A stretch of 64,000 bases of DNA from Rheinheimera sp. UJ63 (GTDB taxonomy: Bacteria; Pseudomonadota; Gammaproteobacteria; Enterobacterales; Alteromonadaceae): the NCBI RefSeq assembly GCF_021568285.1, contig NZ_JAKGTQ010000003.1:62001-126000 (forward strand), read 5' to 3'. A program made the position numbers and the translations under genes. Position 1 is the stretch's first letter; each line of letters begins with the position of its first letter. The notes under the pieces are model-generated. The model was not told the origin of the DNA. It saw only the letters and a list, made by a program, of their open reading frames with translations, and ran no database searches. Shown piece by piece: positions 63,883 through 64,000 of the stretch.

Positions 63883-64000
63883 CTGCAATATTCTGATAGC
63901 CGTATTAGATGCGACAATTATGTAAACTATAGCATCCAACGTCGGTTTACTGAGGTGCTTAATGCGTTATTTTCATTAAGCCACTCGCGACCGCCACCCC

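Larger units (their letters stand above)
63777..64000 (+). other. Upstream region of etfB to the window end
   Basis: About 220 bp without a gene. It contains two palindromic sites described separately and AT-rich promoter-like sequence. A short ATG frame at 63961 stops after five codons. A divergent gene, perhaps ETF-ubiquinone oxidoreductase, may begin beyond the window; this is only an expectation. Confidence 0.4.

Noticed and set aside
63961-63978. Start of a divergent gene at the window end
   Set aside because: The ATG frame stops after five codons; no other frame with a ribosome site is visible before the edge.

Overview
The window looks like ordinary, gene-dense chromosome from a Gram-negative gammaproteobacterium of the Alteromonadales/Chromatiaceae type (Rheinheimera, Arsukibacterium or Alishewanella-like). 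This is inferred from the gene families and from the conserved order pgm-seqA / ybfF-ybfE-fldA-fur, which matches the enterobacterial order with two extra small genes. Moderate GC, many overlapping operons, lipoproteins, a TonB-like domain family and a Mrp antiporter fit a free-living aquatic bacterium. I see no tRNA, rRNA, CRISPR array, insertion sequence or prophage.

Layout. 1-2.8 kb: tail of an unknown gene, a CBS protein, an FG-GAP repeat protein and a hexapeptide acetyltransferase. 2.8-5.3 kb: astA (arginine succinyltransferase) with a DUF1338 gene, divergent from an Lrp-type regulator. 5.3-9.8 kb: DinF-type MATE exporter, glutaredoxin, TonB_C lipoprotein, diguanylate cyclase, small membrane protein. 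10-20 kb: sulfate uptake (sbp-cysT-cysW), a tightly overlapping six-gene Mrp cation/proton antiporter operon, and cysA on the other strand beyond it. 20-26.8 kb: a 5'-nucleotidase lipoprotein, a HIT hydrolase, the glutathione-dependent formaldehyde pathway (frmA, fghA) with a divergent LysR regulator, and a FrnE-like oxidoreductase.

26.8-38.6 kb is the most unusual part. A co-oriented operon encodes a secreted protein of unknown function, an FHA-GAF protein, a membrane eukaryotic-type Ser/Thr kinase with a long TPR domain, a cytosolic histidine kinase and a NarL-type response regulator. It is flanked by two paralogous secreted S8 proteases that end in SLH-like repeats. The operon promoter region and both protease promoter regions carry the same 7-2-7 inverted repeat (TAGGGGA-NN-TCCCCTA type), the architecture expected for a NarL-family regulator. 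I read this as one signalling and secreted-protease regulon that I do not recognise as a described system. Past an RND efflux pair, a second phosphopeptide-signalling style pair (a membrane FHA protein and a DegP-like S1 protease) lies at 43-45.3 kb.

45.4-51 kb: another TonB_C lipoprotein, the bkd operon (branched-chain 2-oxoacid dehydrogenase E1 alpha, E1 beta, E2) and astE. 51-61 kb: a periplasmic solute-binding protein, glycogen phosphorylase and phosphoglucomutase, seqA, ybfF, DUF2788, ybfE, flavodoxin, DUF4442, fur, a CNNM/CBS transporter. 61-64 kb: a YhhY-like acetyltransferase and etfBA. Upstream of bkd and upstream of etfBA lie nearly identical 16-bp palindromic sites of LiuR type, linking branched-chain amino acid oxidation to its electron acceptor.

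Start codons were adjusted where an internal ATG had a clear ribosome binding site. All family names come from recognising motifs by eye; nothing was searched.
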